Positions 21,965 through 32,534 of a stretch of 64,000 bases of DNA are shown in pieces. Position 1 is the first letter of the stretch, and the number at the start of each line of letters is the position of its first letter. A model generated the notes under the pieces. That model was not told the DNA's origin. It did not search any database and saw only the letters and a list, made by a program, of their open reading frames with translations. Both the position numbers and the translations under genes were made by a program. The stretch comes from Agapetus fuscipes (taxonomy: Eukaryota; Arthropoda; Insecta; Trichoptera; Glossosomatidae), in contig OX637337.1 in assembly GCA_951799405.1 (NCBI GenBank), positions 19,652,347 to 19,716,346 of the forward strand. Reading direction: 5' to 3'.

Positions 21965-22715
21965 TTAGGCTGATTTATTTGATGAGCGCTATTTTTGTGT
22001 GAATGACACCTCAAAAGCTCTTATTTGTTGGACATCAGGAGTTTGGCTTTGGTAATCATACGAGATAGAACCTCAGAGTTTATGACTCGATCCATCCAGA
22101 AAACCTTTAACATTTGACGTAAGACCGACATTTCAAAGGCAGTGATTCGGTATTTTTATAATAATATACTTATAAATTTTTCTCATTTGTTTCAGGTATG
22201 TTCCTTCTATTGTTAAATTAAACTTTTTTAAATTATGGACAAAACAGCACGTGGTAAGTTAATAGTATTTTTATAAACATTCTAAAACGGAATTGTTTTG
22301 TTAAACTCAAATTTTATTTTCATAGTTTGGTAATTTATCAAGTTAAACTCAAATTAAACTTATATCATTAGAATATAACAAAAGTCACCCTTGAGTTTGA
22401 AACTGAAAGTAGTGAAAATAAAACTGTATGAACGAGGTAACTGTTTATCTTTGTTTTCCAAGTTTTCCAAGACTAAATATTTCTTAATTTCAGGTTGTAA
22501 AGCAATTACACAAAAATCATTGTTTTTCCTATTAACACAACTTAATTGTTCTGATTTTAAAATGCGTGCAAGAAAGAATTTATTTGTGAGAATGAAAAAA
22601 AACTACTCAATTTTTTCGTTTTGAAAAAGCAGTAGTACCTACACACTTCTGCCTCATTTACCTAATTCAAATTAAAATTAAAAATTTGCATCGCAGAAGG
22701 AAATCTGCGAGTTGT
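21965..22715. other. No gene; L2-like terminal scrap at start
   Basis: 21968-22030 repeats the GATTTATTTGATGAGCGC...CACCTCAAAAGC terminal phrase of the L2-like LINE. The rest is AT-rich. The 77-codon frame at 22391-22624 has no domain. Confidence 0.4.
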
Positions 22716-22723
22716 TTATTTAA

Positions 22724-23422
22724 GAGCCCTACATACCCTGAATCTGCCGTTTTTGTATCTTACACTTTATGGTCTTAGCAAAAGAGTGACAGTGATGAAA
22801 AAAATCAAGGATGTTTATTATTTTTTTATCTTAATTATTAAGTTTGAACAAAATATATAACTTTAAAATTGCCACCACAAAAAAAGACTTAAAATAATAC
22901 GTTTTTTTCACTTCCGTAGCCACTGTCTCGTGTGTGCTATGTTTTGGAAATATTTTTTTTCTTTCTATTTATAGAACTATACATTGTCTAGTGTATTATT
23001 GAAACAGTTTTTTTATAATGTCAATAGTTTTTGAGTAAATGGGGAAAAACTGTGTTCTTCGATTTAGTTAAAATTTAATTCATCAAGTAGTTTCAGTTTT
23101 TCCATATTTACTCAAAAACTATTGACATTATAAAAAAACTGTTTCGATACTACACTAGACAATGTATAGTTCTATAAATAGAAAGAAAAAAAATATTTCC
23201 AAAACATAGCACACACGAGACAGTGGCTACGGAAGTGAAAAAAACGTATTATTTTAAATATTTTTTTGTGGTGGCAATTTTTAAGTAATATATTTTATTT
23301 AAACTTTATAATTAAGATAAAAAATTAATAAACATCCTTCATTTTTTTCATTACTGTCACTCTTTTGCTAAGACCATAAAGTGTAAGATACAAAAACGGC
23401 AGATTCAGGGTATGTAGGGCTC
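22724..23422. mobile_element. 699-bp foldback element flanked by TTAA
   Basis: The left half (GAGCCCTACATACCCTGAATC...) and right half (...GATTCAGGGTATGTAGGGCTC) are inverted copies of each other over almost their whole length, meeting near 23050-23095. The arms run to roughly 330 bp with few mismatches. TTAA flanks both ends (22720-22723 and 23423-23426), as for piggyBac- or Kolobok-type insertion. No coding capacity. The long arms would form a giant hairpin in transcript or single strand. Confidence 0.85.
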
Positions 23423-23429
23423 TTAATTT

Positions 23430-23800
23430 AAAGAAATAACTACATTTTCCTCTGTATCAGACAGATGCATCTTCAATTAATTTAAAAATCTTTCTGTGCT
23501 CTTTAGTTCTAAAAATGCACTTCTTCTTCTTCTAAGCTTGCTCGTCTTTGATTAATAATAAATTAAAGTATGGTTATTTTTAATATAGTTTATGTTTTGT
23601 ATGTGATGTTGTGTTTCATAAATAATATACAAAAAAAAATGATGAAGCACAAAATTTATATGGCGCCTTTAATGACAGTGTGTCGTTGCAAAGGCGCTTG
23701 TTCATAATGTGTATGATTGGAGTCTTTTTTAGCAACGTCAAGAGACTTTTGAACAGTCTCTCCAAATACAGTTCCCTCCGTAATAATACATCATGTACCT
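23430..23800. other. No feature recognised
   Basis: Unrecognised sequence between the foldback element and the next repeat A copy. Confidence 0.3.
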
Positions 23801-23805
23801 ATATC

Positions 23806-24053
23806 TATAATCTATAATCTAAGTTGCAAGGATATATTTATTCAAAGCTCTCAGATGTGTGCCCACAAACAAACACGTGTAGTTCGCGCTTACAAATGCT
23901 GATTGTGTACTTACAAATAAAATCCAAACCTCAAATGAACATAAGCCCTGCAACTCTTGCCGACATTCCCTGAAACAGGGGTGACATTGGCAAAGTGAAC
24001 CATTTTTTACAGTATGGGTGGTCAGCCTCATACCAACCTATAAGTCAAGGAAT
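23806..24053 (-). repeat. Repeat A copy linked to LINE-C
   Basis: A full copy from the inverse tail (ATCTATAATCTATAATCTAAG) to CATACCAACCTATAAGTCAAGGAAT. It is followed without a break by the LINE-C 3' UTR spacer and RT C-terminus (24054-24320). On its sense strand it has an open frame of about 70 codons, shared with other young copies. Confidence 0.9.
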
Positions 24054-24320
24054 ACGAGTAATAAATAACATTTAAGTATAAGAAAACAACAAAACCTTAA
24101 AAATAAATCTATACAAAAAAAGTAAAAAATGTCTTATGCAAAAAATGTAGCAAGCCAATAAACCAACATTAAAAATCAGCATTGCAGATTAGCCGCCACT
24201 TCTTCCTGTCCTTGCATACTTCTTTCATTTCATCCAGAGTCATAACTTTTTTCATACAAGCTCTCCTTTTATTATGACTCTGGATATCCCATTCACTCGC
24301 TATTTCATTACCTATATGTA
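24054..24320 (-). pseudogene. LINE-C RT C-terminus and 3' UTR spacer
   Basis: 24165-24320 inverse encodes the basic C-terminal tail of an RTE-like LINE (a SE.DIQ.HNKR region, then KKVMTLDEMKEVC-like codons, then W-R). 24054-24164 is the spacer that links it to repeat A, matched at 27453-27564 and 61900-62006. 5' truncated, with stops. Confidence 0.7.
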
Positions 24321-24354
24321 ATCAAAATTGCACAAACCCCTGTTTTAACCTTTT

Positions 24355-24735
24355 AGTCTCATTTTTAATGCATGCCCACAAGCCGACACATGTGAGTTCG
24401 CGCTTACACATGCTTTATGTTTACTTACAAAATAAACCAAACCTCCCATGAACATAAACCTTAAAACTCCTTTCTCCTTTCCTTGAAGCTGGGATGATAT
24501 TGGCAACAATGAACCAAGTTTGTACATCACTGGGGGTTAGCCTCATATCCAACTATCAGTCAAGAAGACATGACTAAGTCCGCGATTACATATGCTGCAT
24601 AAGTACGTATAAAATATAAATGAAAACCTCAATTTAATACAACTTTTAATACAACTCAACTTAAAACAGGAGTGACACTGGAAAAAGTGAAAAAATATAA
24701 CACGGGTAGTCAGCAATATACCAACATGTAATGTA
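24355..24735 (-). repeat. Two diverged repeat A copies
   Basis: The first (24365-24570) has GCATGCCCACAAGCCGACACATG and ends at CATATCCAACTATCAGTCAAG. The second (24570-24735) has ACATATGCTGCAT, GGAGTGACACTGG and CAGCAATATACCAACATG. Both are older than their neighbours. Confidence 0.7.
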
Positions 24736-24739
24736 TTCG

Positions 24740-25485
24740 ACTTACAAAATATTTAACTTACAAAAACAGAAGATTTCATAAAAATCATGAGAAAAAAAAA
24801 CAATTTTGGAAATACGAAAATAAGTAGGGCATGTATGAAAAGTTTGTAACAATTTTATTCATTATGGGAATCCTCAAAAAGGTTGCCACAAAAAATGGCG
24901 GAAAAAGTTCTTCGGTATTATATTACCATTGAAAACCCGTCTCATTTTTAACCAAAAAATTAGGTCACTGAAATGCGAATGCCCGGACGAGAGTTTTATG
25001 ATAGAAAAACTCGTAATTAAGACATATGATACGTCATTCACAAGTTTTGGGGGGAAAATCGTAGATTTGATAAAATATGAGATAAAATTTATTTAAAAAA
25101 TTAATCCTATCTTAAATAAAGTAGAAAATTTAAATATCCCACGAATCTTCAGTCGAGATCTTTCTTTGTTCTCGTAGTTTCGTTATAAACATCAGGTAAG
25201 GAGACACTCTTGTTGAACGGTGAGCAAGGATAAAAAATGTGTCTCTTGTAGATGTTGGTTGCGATACCGACGAAACATCGAGAGTAATGTTATTTTTCCA
25301 ATTCCATTATTTGGTTAATCATTTTTTAAAATTGATTCAAATGTTATGGATCAAACAAATTGAAAAATAAGTTATTTAGACTTATTTTTAAGACAACAAT
25401 CTAGTACATCAATAGTTTTAAACACCAACAGGTGCTGTGAAACTGTTGCAATCTTTATAAATTAAGTTTCCCGTTTAATAATGGA
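24740..25485. other. No feature recognised
   Basis: AT-rich. No element end, tRNA-like box or domain-bearing frame is seen. Confidence 0.35.
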
Positions 25486-25487
25486 AA

Positions 25488-25788
25488 ACTATCTTTGGAA
25501 GCAAAGAAAAATATGCTAGACATCAGTTTCAACCATAGGATAGTTAATACCAAAATAGACAGTGCACCCCTCACAAGCCTTCTTCCATTTCATTGTCCTG
25601 TTAGGACTCATCGAGACATATCCTTATTTTATGTAGGTGCAGCCAGGACAAACTATATGCATAATTTATTTATAAGCAGAGCCTTCGTCTCAGTAAACAG
25701 TGTCCAAAATTCTGATTCAGAGTTGGACATATTCTTTCTCTCTACAGAATCATTAAAAAAAGAGAATTCTGAATCTCGCGGGATATAA
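25488..25788 (+). pseudogene. Jockey/R1-like LINE RT C-terminal fragment
   Basis: The 97-codon frame matches the C-terminal region after the RT domain in arthropod LINEs often annotated as endonuclease-reverse transcriptases. A helix (MLDISFNHRIVN), the I-D-S..L pair, a P-V-R-T-H arginine motif, R-T-N-Y and a final D-I-F...S..SLKKE segment appear in order. No RT catalytic core is present. It ends at a stop at 25786 and is followed by AT-rich DNA. Confidence 0.55.
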
Positions 25789-25789
25789 A

Positions 25790-26350
25790 TTCCATTTCTA
25801 ATTTTGTAACATTTTAATTTTCTATTTTATTTTATGCGCATAAGATATCTACTCCCTTCTCTTTCTCCTGACCTATCTTTCCTTATCCCATCATGAGAAC
25901 GAGACATTTTTTATAAAAAAAAAAGATTTGTACATTTATTCATTTTTTTATAACTTTTTTTTTAATAACAATTTTATTTTAATAACTATCTTTTTTAATA
26001 ACAATTTTATTTTAATAACTATCTTCTATATGTACAAAATAACAAAATTACGGTGTTGTATTCTTGTTCAAAATAAAATAATAATAATAATAATGCCTCA
26101 ATCAAGAGCTTAGGATGAGGTTTATAACATGTCAAGCTGTAAAAATGCCCTTCACTTTTGGTAATGTCACCCTTGTTTCAGCCGAGGACAACAAGATTTG
26201 CAGAGAATAAATTAAATAATCGTTTAAGATTCAGGTTTTTTATTATTAGTATCAATGAGGCATGTGTTAGAGTTTGAAAATTAAAGATCGGAGATTGAAT
26301 CTTAAATAATAGTTTAACTGAGATTGTTATGTTATTTTTAAATAATATTT
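25790..26350. repeat. AT-rich low-complexity DNA with short tandems
   Basis: A unit of about 34 bp (TTTTTAATAACAATTTTA...) is repeated twice at 25955-26025, and an (AAT)n run lies at 26070-26092. 26115-26190 has GTCAAGCTGTAAAAATG and TGTCACCCTTGTTTCAG, a degraded piece of repeat A. Confidence 0.55.
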
Positions 26351-26368
26351 TAAATTATATACATATGT

Positions 26369-26840
26369 GTGAAGTCAGCGCATGATGGATGCAGTGACGT
26401 TGGCGTGGCCGTAGCCGAGGTACGTACGAGTTTTACCGAGGGCCCTCGAGGTTTCACTTGCCGTGACTCGGAAAGCCGAGACGCCTGTCTAGAATTACGT
26501 GCGGACGAAGGAGGAGGTCGCACACAGCGCTGCGAGGTGGCAATTACTGCCGGGGTTTCCCAGTTGGGGCCCCGTGGACTTAGCCGCGAGGCTTCCACGT
26601 GGGGACATGTGGATGGAGCATCCGCCATCCAAGGCACCCGCCTTATGGACCGGAGCCTGGTGCAGAGGAGCTTCCACCCTGGGGCTCCACGTGTTAAGGC
26701 ATCCGCCTCATGGACTGCGGCTCTCGGGGGCCGAAGTCCCGAGCCGCGATCATCACCTCCCGAGCTTAATGTAAGCTCGCCTAGGACTCCAGCCTACAGA
26801 TCAGGGCTTCGTGAAAGTGAGCCGCCAGAGCTGTGATTGT
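26369..26840. other. GC-rich island of unknown origin
   Basis: About 470 bp of strongly GC-rich sequence in AT-rich surroundings, open in several frames on both strands (up to 155 codons at 26369-26836). The translations are rich in Arg, Pro, Gly and Ser and show no domain. Words such as GGGGCTCCACGTG, GGAGCATCCGCC and GGCATCCGCCTC recur. It may be the 5' region or LTR of an unrecognised retroelement. Confidence 0.35.
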
Positions 26841-27130
26841 GTTTGAGTGTTAATACAGGTCTGGCTATTTCCTTCTCCACTATTCCTCTTTCCCTTTTTA
26901 TGGATTTAACTTTTATATTTGACTTTAACTGATTTAATCTCTTTTGTTAACATTAGCTCTTGTTTTATCAATATACAACCCCTCCCAAAATACAAGGTGA
27001 GCAACACATAGAAAGAACCCCACGCCCTGAGAGTGATGCCGATGATAGCTAGACGGAGTGAGTATCCTTGTAGGTACATCCTGTAAAGTACCTTTCCATC
27101 TAAACCTAACAAGATTTCTATGATTTATGA
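26841..27130. other. No feature recognised
   Basis: Unrecognised. The start of a TAA/ATA-rich simple-sequence tract lies at its right edge. Confidence 0.3.
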
Positions 27131-27139
27131 GATTTTTCG

Positions 27140-27214
27140 TGGTAATATAATAATAATATAATAATAATAATATTAATATAATATAATAATAATAATAATA
27201 TAATAAATAATATA
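27140..27214. repeat. (TAA)n-rich simple repeat
   Basis: Imperfect TAA/TAATA tandem that merges into the inverse tail of the following repeat A copy. Confidence 0.85.
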
Positions 27215-27452
27215 ATCTAAGTTGCAAGGATATATTTATTTAAAGCTCTCAGATGTAAGCCCACAAACCAACAAGTGTAGTTCGCGCTTACAAATGAATG
27301 TGTACTTACAAATAAAATCCAAACCTCAAATGAACATAAGCCCCACAACTTTTGCCGACCTTCCCTGAAACAGGGGTGACATTGGCAAAGTGAACCATTT
27401 TTTACAGTATGGGTGGTCAGCCTCATACCAACCTATAAGTCAAGGAATATGA
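27215..27452 (-). repeat. Repeat A copy linked to LINE-C
   Basis: Near-consensus antisense copy from ATAATCTAAGTTGCAAGG to CCTATAAGTCAAGGAAT, with a small deletion in the GCTGAATG block. Followed directly by LINE-C spacer and RT C-terminus. Confidence 0.9.
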
Positions 27453-27665
27453 ATAAAAAATTACATTTAAATATATAAAAGAACAAAACCTTACAAAGAA
27501 ATCTATACAAAAAAAGTCAGAAATTTCCTATGCAAAAAATGTAGCAAATTAATACACCAACATTAGAAATCACCATTGCAGATAAGCCGCCACTTCTTCC
27601 TGTCCTTGCACACTTCTTTCATTTCATCCAGAGTCATAACCTTTTTCATGCAAGTCCTCCTTTTG
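27453..27665 (-). pseudogene. LINE-C RT C-terminus and 3' UTR spacer
   Basis: 27570-27665 is the inverse of the LINE-C protein end (AAGCCGCCACTTCTTCCTGTCC...TTTTTCATGCAAG); 27453-27569 is the linking spacer. It is cut off abruptly where PLE sequence begins. Confidence 0.7.
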
Positions 27666-28050
27666 TGGTGATTGTGAAATAAAATATATTGGACAAACCG
27701 CAAGAAATCTCAAAACGAGAATTGATGAGCATGGCCGCTGCCTCACAAGTAACAACCACTCGGAATTTGCGAATCACATCATGGAGTCAAACCATTCATT
27801 CCACTCCTACATCATATTACCAATAAAGTAAAATAATGAATAATTTCGAAAATCTTGAGATACATAAAAATTTAAATTCTGAAAATAATATAATTAACAA
27901 AATTATCTTTCCTATTACATCCCATTTTCTTTCATTATTCCCTCTTAAGCTCCACCCACCTTATACCCCCTCCCCTTCTATAAGTGATTAAATTCTGTCA
28001 TTGTACTTTTTGTATTTGCACCTGTCGATGGTTACTGCTCTCACAGTGAA
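27666..28050 (+). pseudogene. Penelope-like GIY-YIG endonuclease fragment
   Basis: The plus strand encodes C-D-C-E-I-K-Y-I-G-Q-T, then R-N-L-K-T-R-I-D-E-H, the core of the GIY-YIG nuclease of PLEs: the CxxC pair is reduced to CDC, then YIG, catalytic-type Arg and His. A stop follows near 27830, after which a second frame resumes with an EIHKNLNS-like segment typical of the PLE C-terminus. A different PLE lineage from the copy at 53352 (sequence clearly diverged). RT domain missing. Confidence 0.7.
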
Positions 28051-28054
28051 TTAA

Positions 28055-29665
28055 AACAAAGTTTTTTTTTTTTTTTAATTAATAGTGTACCTTTTCAAAT
28101 TAAATTATAAAAGAGGCAAAGAATACATGTGAATTTTTTTGGACATATTAAAAAAAAAAATTTACTTCCAAAAATGAAGACAAAGGTATTTTTATTTTAT
28201 TGGTATTTTTTTCACGGAATTGGAAATCCCTACAATATCGTAGATATATAGTTGATATAGGATATATTTCCGTTAATAGTATTTCATGCCTGACCGCTAC
28301 GATTCTCAATTCCAATATCGTATGGGGTCTACGCAATACCTTCTTTCATATGTCGTAGACCGTACCCACACCATACCTCTACGATTGTATTTATTTTCAA
28401 TAGAAAAAAAATCAGCATTTTTTATAACTGATTCGATCGAAAGTTGAATTAGGTCAATGGTATAGAATCCAGAAAAATAGATTTTTAAGCTACAATATTT
28501 AAACGTACAATTGAGAACAGTCCGGAGTTAAGGAATGGATGCCTTGAACCCGTTATTGGAAGGTAGAAACAAATCCAAATTAACTTTTCGCTGGGTTGAA
28601 AAGTCCAAAGTCCAAAGACCGGTCAGCAAAGGTCCAAAGGTCAAAGCGTTACAGCAGTTGGGTCTTGCTTTGCAAAATTCATGATGAATGTCAATGTTGA
28701 AGAACGCAGAGTACTCTTGAGGTGTAATCCAGACGAAAACAGTCATACAAAGCCAAAGTTTGATTTTGATTTATGCTCTCAAGAAAAAACTCAAGCTAAA
28801 AATGCTGAAGGTACGTGTACATTCAACCCACAAAAATTCAAAATTCACGACTTTACAAATAAACATTTCCAAGATAAGTCCACTTAGTCATAATGATTCC
28901 CTTCATGTTTAGGGTGTTTTTTTTTTAGGAAACAAACAAAAATAACAAAAGGTATGAAAATATCTCGAAATGCTTTATTCTAAAAGTCACAATTTATATA
29001 CAATAGCAAGTAAGTAGGCGTGAATTTTTACATATTTGATCGAATTAGGAAAGGATTTGCCCGATAAAAAATCCGTGATATTTTAAAATTCTTTTTTCCA
29101 GAACCAAACTTCAAGTTTTCTTTTCCACAATAAATTGTAACCTTTTCAAAATACGAAAAAAAATGTGCGCAAGTTTATGGCGAAATATCAAAATTTGCCA
29201 TTTTAAATATCATTCTCGAAATCTCTTTTAATAAACATTTTTTGTCAAGAAATTTTTCAAGGCATTCCTTGCCCGAATTTTCGAGTCATTTATTTTCAAC
29301 AAAGGCAGTACGTCATGTAATGAACCTATATACCGTGAATCATCCTTGAAAATTTGCATATTTTAACAACAAAAAACGTGATGTTTTATTCAAAGAATTT
29401 ATAAAAATATAGAAAGTGTCTTTCTTCATTTTTTACTGGGTACTTTATTAGATGAAAAATGTGTGCTCTAATTAAGTATTTTTAAACATTGTTAAGGACG
29501 AGTAAAAAAATATTGGAACAAATAATATTTTCCATTAAGTCACTTTAATATTTTAGTCATAATTTAATACTTTTGCAAATCTTAAATCTAAATCATCGGA
29601 TTCAAAATATATTTTTCAGCAGTATCACATTAACTTATAAATTTAAAGGGTTATACAATTTTCAA
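28055..29665. other. No gene recognised; one SINE-body-like patch
   Basis: 28575-28680 carries ACTTTTCGCTGGGTTGAAAAG, AAAGACCGGTCA and GTTACAGCAGTTGGGTCTT. These words recur at 43275-43385 and partly at 60355-60410, so they form a dispersed repeat of unknown class. The frames 28528-28746 (-) and 28681-28887 (+) overlap it and have no domain. The rest is AT-rich. Confidence 0.45.
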
Positions 29666-29667
29666 TT

Positions 29668-29880
29668 TTTAAATGGTTCACTATGCCAATGTCACCCCTG
29701 TTTCAGAGAAGGACGGCAAGAGTTGCAGGGCTTATGTTCATTTGTGATTGGTTTTTATATATTGTAGGCCCACATGCGGCATGGGTTAGCGCGAAATTAT
29801 ACATGTCTGCTTGTGGGAATACATTTAATATAAATCTTAAGTGATATATATCTTTGCAGCTTAGATTAGATTAGATAAGA
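29668..29880 (+). repeat. Repeat A copy, 5' truncated
   Basis: Starts at AAATGGTTCACTATGCCAATG and runs to GCAGCTTAGATTAGATTAGATAAG, with a tandem AGATT tail. Belongs to the subfamily with CATGCGGCATGGGTTAGCGC. Confidence 0.85.
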
Positions 29881-29884
29881 TGGC

Positions 29885-30200
29885 ATTTAAAAATAAATTG
29901 CACAGAATCTGCACTCGACTTTCTTGCAAAAATTAACCCAATGTATGACGTTTGTAGAGCTAGAATCATCTACCAGCTTATGCCGTTTTAATAAAAATAT
30001 AATATATCAATAATAAATCAATTGTATTCCACCGCGGTGTGTACCTGCATACTCGTACAATATGGATATAGCCATATAAATATTTAAATGAATATAAATA
30101 TTTGGTTGATTTATTTGTTGAGCGCCGTTTTGTGTGAATCACACCTCAAGAGCCCTCTGCGAGGTTGGTCTTCTCTGGAAAAAGCGCCAATTATACAAGA
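29885..30200. other. No gene; L2-like terminal scrap
   Basis: 30100-30165 repeats GATTTATTTGTTGAGCGCC...CACCTCAAGAGCCC, the L2-like 3' terminal phrase. The rest is unrecognised. Confidence 0.45.
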
Positions 30201-30203
30201 AAG

Positions 30204-30475
30204 ATCCTTGACTTATAGGTTGGTATAAAGCTGACCACCCATAGTGTAAAAAATAATTCACGTTGTCAATATCACCCCTGTTTCAAGGAAGGTCGGCAAA
30301 AGTTGCAGGTTTTATGGTCATTTGAGATTTGGTTTTAATTTATAAGTACACATTCAGCGTTTTTAAGCGCGAATTTACACGTGTTTGTTTGTGGGCATGC
30401 ATTTGATATGAGTTTTTAATTTTAATATATCTTTGCAACTTAGATTCTAGAATCTAGAATCTAGATTATTATAGA
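30204..30475 (+). repeat. Repeat A, full-length copy
   Basis: Begins sharply at CCTTGACTTATAGGTTGG with no LINE-C upstream. It contains all blocks and ends in CAACTTAGATTCTAGAATCTAG, where the tail has turned into a small tandem. It supports a defined 5' end for the unit. Confidence 0.9.
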
Positions 30476-30479
30476 TGGT

Positions 30480-31307
30480 CATTGAACCCTTTTGTATGCA
30501 AACTAGGACTTTGTATGGTGGGTAAACTTTTTAGTTATATTTTGAAAACGTAACGACTGATTATTATTGGTATTTAAAAAAAATTAAGAATCGCAGCCTT
30601 TTATCTAATTTTAACCCTTTGACTACCAAGAAAATTGCTAATACATTTTGTATGGGAAATTTTCACTTTGTATGGCAGCTATACTTTCGAATCACTTTTT
30701 GGAAAAAATAATGATTACAGGATATAAACTATTAATATTTATTTACATTTGTAAAAGATTATTTTTTTATTAACCCTCTAGCTGCCGACAATTTTTCATT
30801 TTTTTTTTTTTTTGTAACGCAACTCCCTAAACCGAAATTATGATGAAGCAATAAGTGTTATTGGTAGATAGCACTGTTTTATTTACAAATTCACAGAAAA
30901 TTTAAGAAAAATCGTTGGAGCCGTTTTTGAGAAAATCGCATTTAAAATTTTCAGCTCTTGGGAAGCCATCTTGAATTTTCCAAAAAGTAAAAAATCTTTC
31001 CATATGAATTATAGTCATAAACTTGTTCATTTCATTAAATCTAAAACAAATTTAAATATCTTGCATTTAAATGGGTTTTTGTAATATTTTCGATTTAAAA
31101 TTTGAGGTCGTGTAAACGGTGCTTTATAATAATTTTTTCAAAAAACAAAAATTTTATTTTGTAGAAATTTATGTTGTCTATAATACTGTAGAACATTATA
31201 TTGTTGTTAACCCCTTGACTTTCGAGAAAATCACAATTGTTTGTTTTTTTTATATGGCAGCCCATAGACACAGATAAGCAAGAGTGTTGTCATAACTAAT
31301 TTATTTA
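30480..31307. repeat. Unclassified dispersed-element-like region, left part
   Basis: The phrase TTAACCC-TTGACT followed by CGAGAAAAT or CCAAGAAAAT recurs at 30612, 31208 and weakly 30775. A module TTGGAGCCGTTTTTGA...CCATCTTGAATTTTC (30915-30980) is repeated at 31620-31680 beyond the PLE insertion. This suggests a degraded repeat with internal direct repeats. No coding sequence. Confidence 0.45.
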
Positions 31308-31567
31308 AAAATAATTATAAAAAATTATAAAAAACACAGAGTTTTATTTTCACAAATTGAGTATTTATTTCAACCTCAAGTACTTTCGACTTATTCACGT
31401 CATTATCAAGAGGATACTCTTGATAATGACGTGAATAAGTCGAAAGTACTTGAGGTTGAAATAAATACTCAATTTGTGAAAATAAAACTCTGTGTTTTTT
31501 ATAATTTTTTATAATTATTTATAAAAATGAATTTTCACTGTGTGAATACACAAACTTTAAAAAGTCT
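31308..31567 (+). mobile_element. Penelope-like inverted dimer with 13-bp TSD
   Basis: Perfect 13-bp flanks ACTAATTTATTTA (31295-31307 and 31568-31580). Two inverted arms of the PLE 3' end meet at 31413 across a 4-bp spacer (ATTATCAAGAG, GATA, CTCTTGATAAT). The right arm alone extends through ATAAAAATGAATTTTCACTG and GTGAATACACAAAC. No coding sequence. It shows the insertion plan of the large dimer at 50.4-55.8 kb in miniature. Confidence 0.9.
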
Positions 31568-32420
31568 ACTAATTTATTTAGTTAAAAAAAAAAAAATTAA
31601 ATTCTTTCATAAAAATTCTTGGAGCCGTTTTTGAAAAAAGTGAAATTTTATGTGTTTTTTGTGGCCATCTTGAATTTTCAAGTTGGTGTCATGCCGTGTT
31701 ATTCATACTTAATACATGTCCAAAAAAGTTGAAGTAGCCAAAATTTGGTATCTCAAGGTCTAATACTTTGGAAAGTGACACACATACACACACACATACA
31801 GACGGACGTTTTTGAAAGATAGTGTTATTTGGCATGTCCTGCACCAGGACAACTCATTTCCGTGAAAATCTCGAAAAAAAAAAAATCACACCAAATTAAA
31901 ACTTTCTTTATAGCCTTCAGCTATAGCAAGAAAGTAAAAAGAAAATCCTAGTCCGCTACAGAAAAAAATCTGTGCAACAAAACGATGTTTTGTGGATCAA
32001 TGAGTTAATTTTTTGTGTGAATAACTCTTTTAGAGTATTGAATAAACGTTATTTGTTAACAACGATAAGTACACATTTTAATTTATTGTCTTCGAATAAA
32101 ATTAAAAATATTTTATTCAAATAATATTTGTCCTGAAAACTTCACTTCAATGTCTCCCCTATTTTTTATTTTTTTCCCTGAGGCGATACAATTTCTTTCA
32201 TCATAGCTTAGCACATATGTACCTAAATGCTGTGTATTTAGAAATAGCATCTTTATCCTTGTTTATCATTCAATTTAAAACATCATTTGTGGTTAGCGCT
32301 AGGTTTTTGATCTGTGAATTACAAAAAACTCATATTATCATCCCATGGAGTCTTAGATCACAATTTACAGCAAAATGTTCAAATCTATCTAGGTAATATG
32401 TTTATTTTTATATTTTAAAG
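31568..32420. repeat. Unclassified region, right part, with CA microsatellite
   Basis: Continues the element-like region broken by the PLE: the GGAGCCGTTTTTGA and GCCATCTTGAATTTTC module, then CACACATACACACACACATACAGACGG at 31778-31805, and a hairpin TATAGCCTTCAGCTATA near 31912. After 31940 nothing is recognised. Confidence 0.4.
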
Positions 32421-32423
32421 GGT

Positions 32424-32530
32424 ATTTCGGTTAACGCAGTGAAAGTCCATTGTATTTTTTTATAAACACAAAAGGAAAAAACAAGTTTTAATTCACATTC
32501 ATTAATTTTTTTGCTTTGTTTATTATTTTT
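32424..32530 (-). mobile_element. 5'-truncated Penelope-like 3' end
   Basis: Inverse reading gives AGCAAAAAAATTAATGAATG...CAATGGACTTTCACTGCG, matching the tail of the PLE at 55690-55745. Single orientation, no arm pair. Confidence 0.55.
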
Positions 32531-32534
32531 CATC

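Noticed and set aside
26369..26836. 155-codon open frame in a GC-rich block
   Set aside because: Three further long frames overlap it on both strands; high GC explains the lack of stops and no domain or motif is visible.
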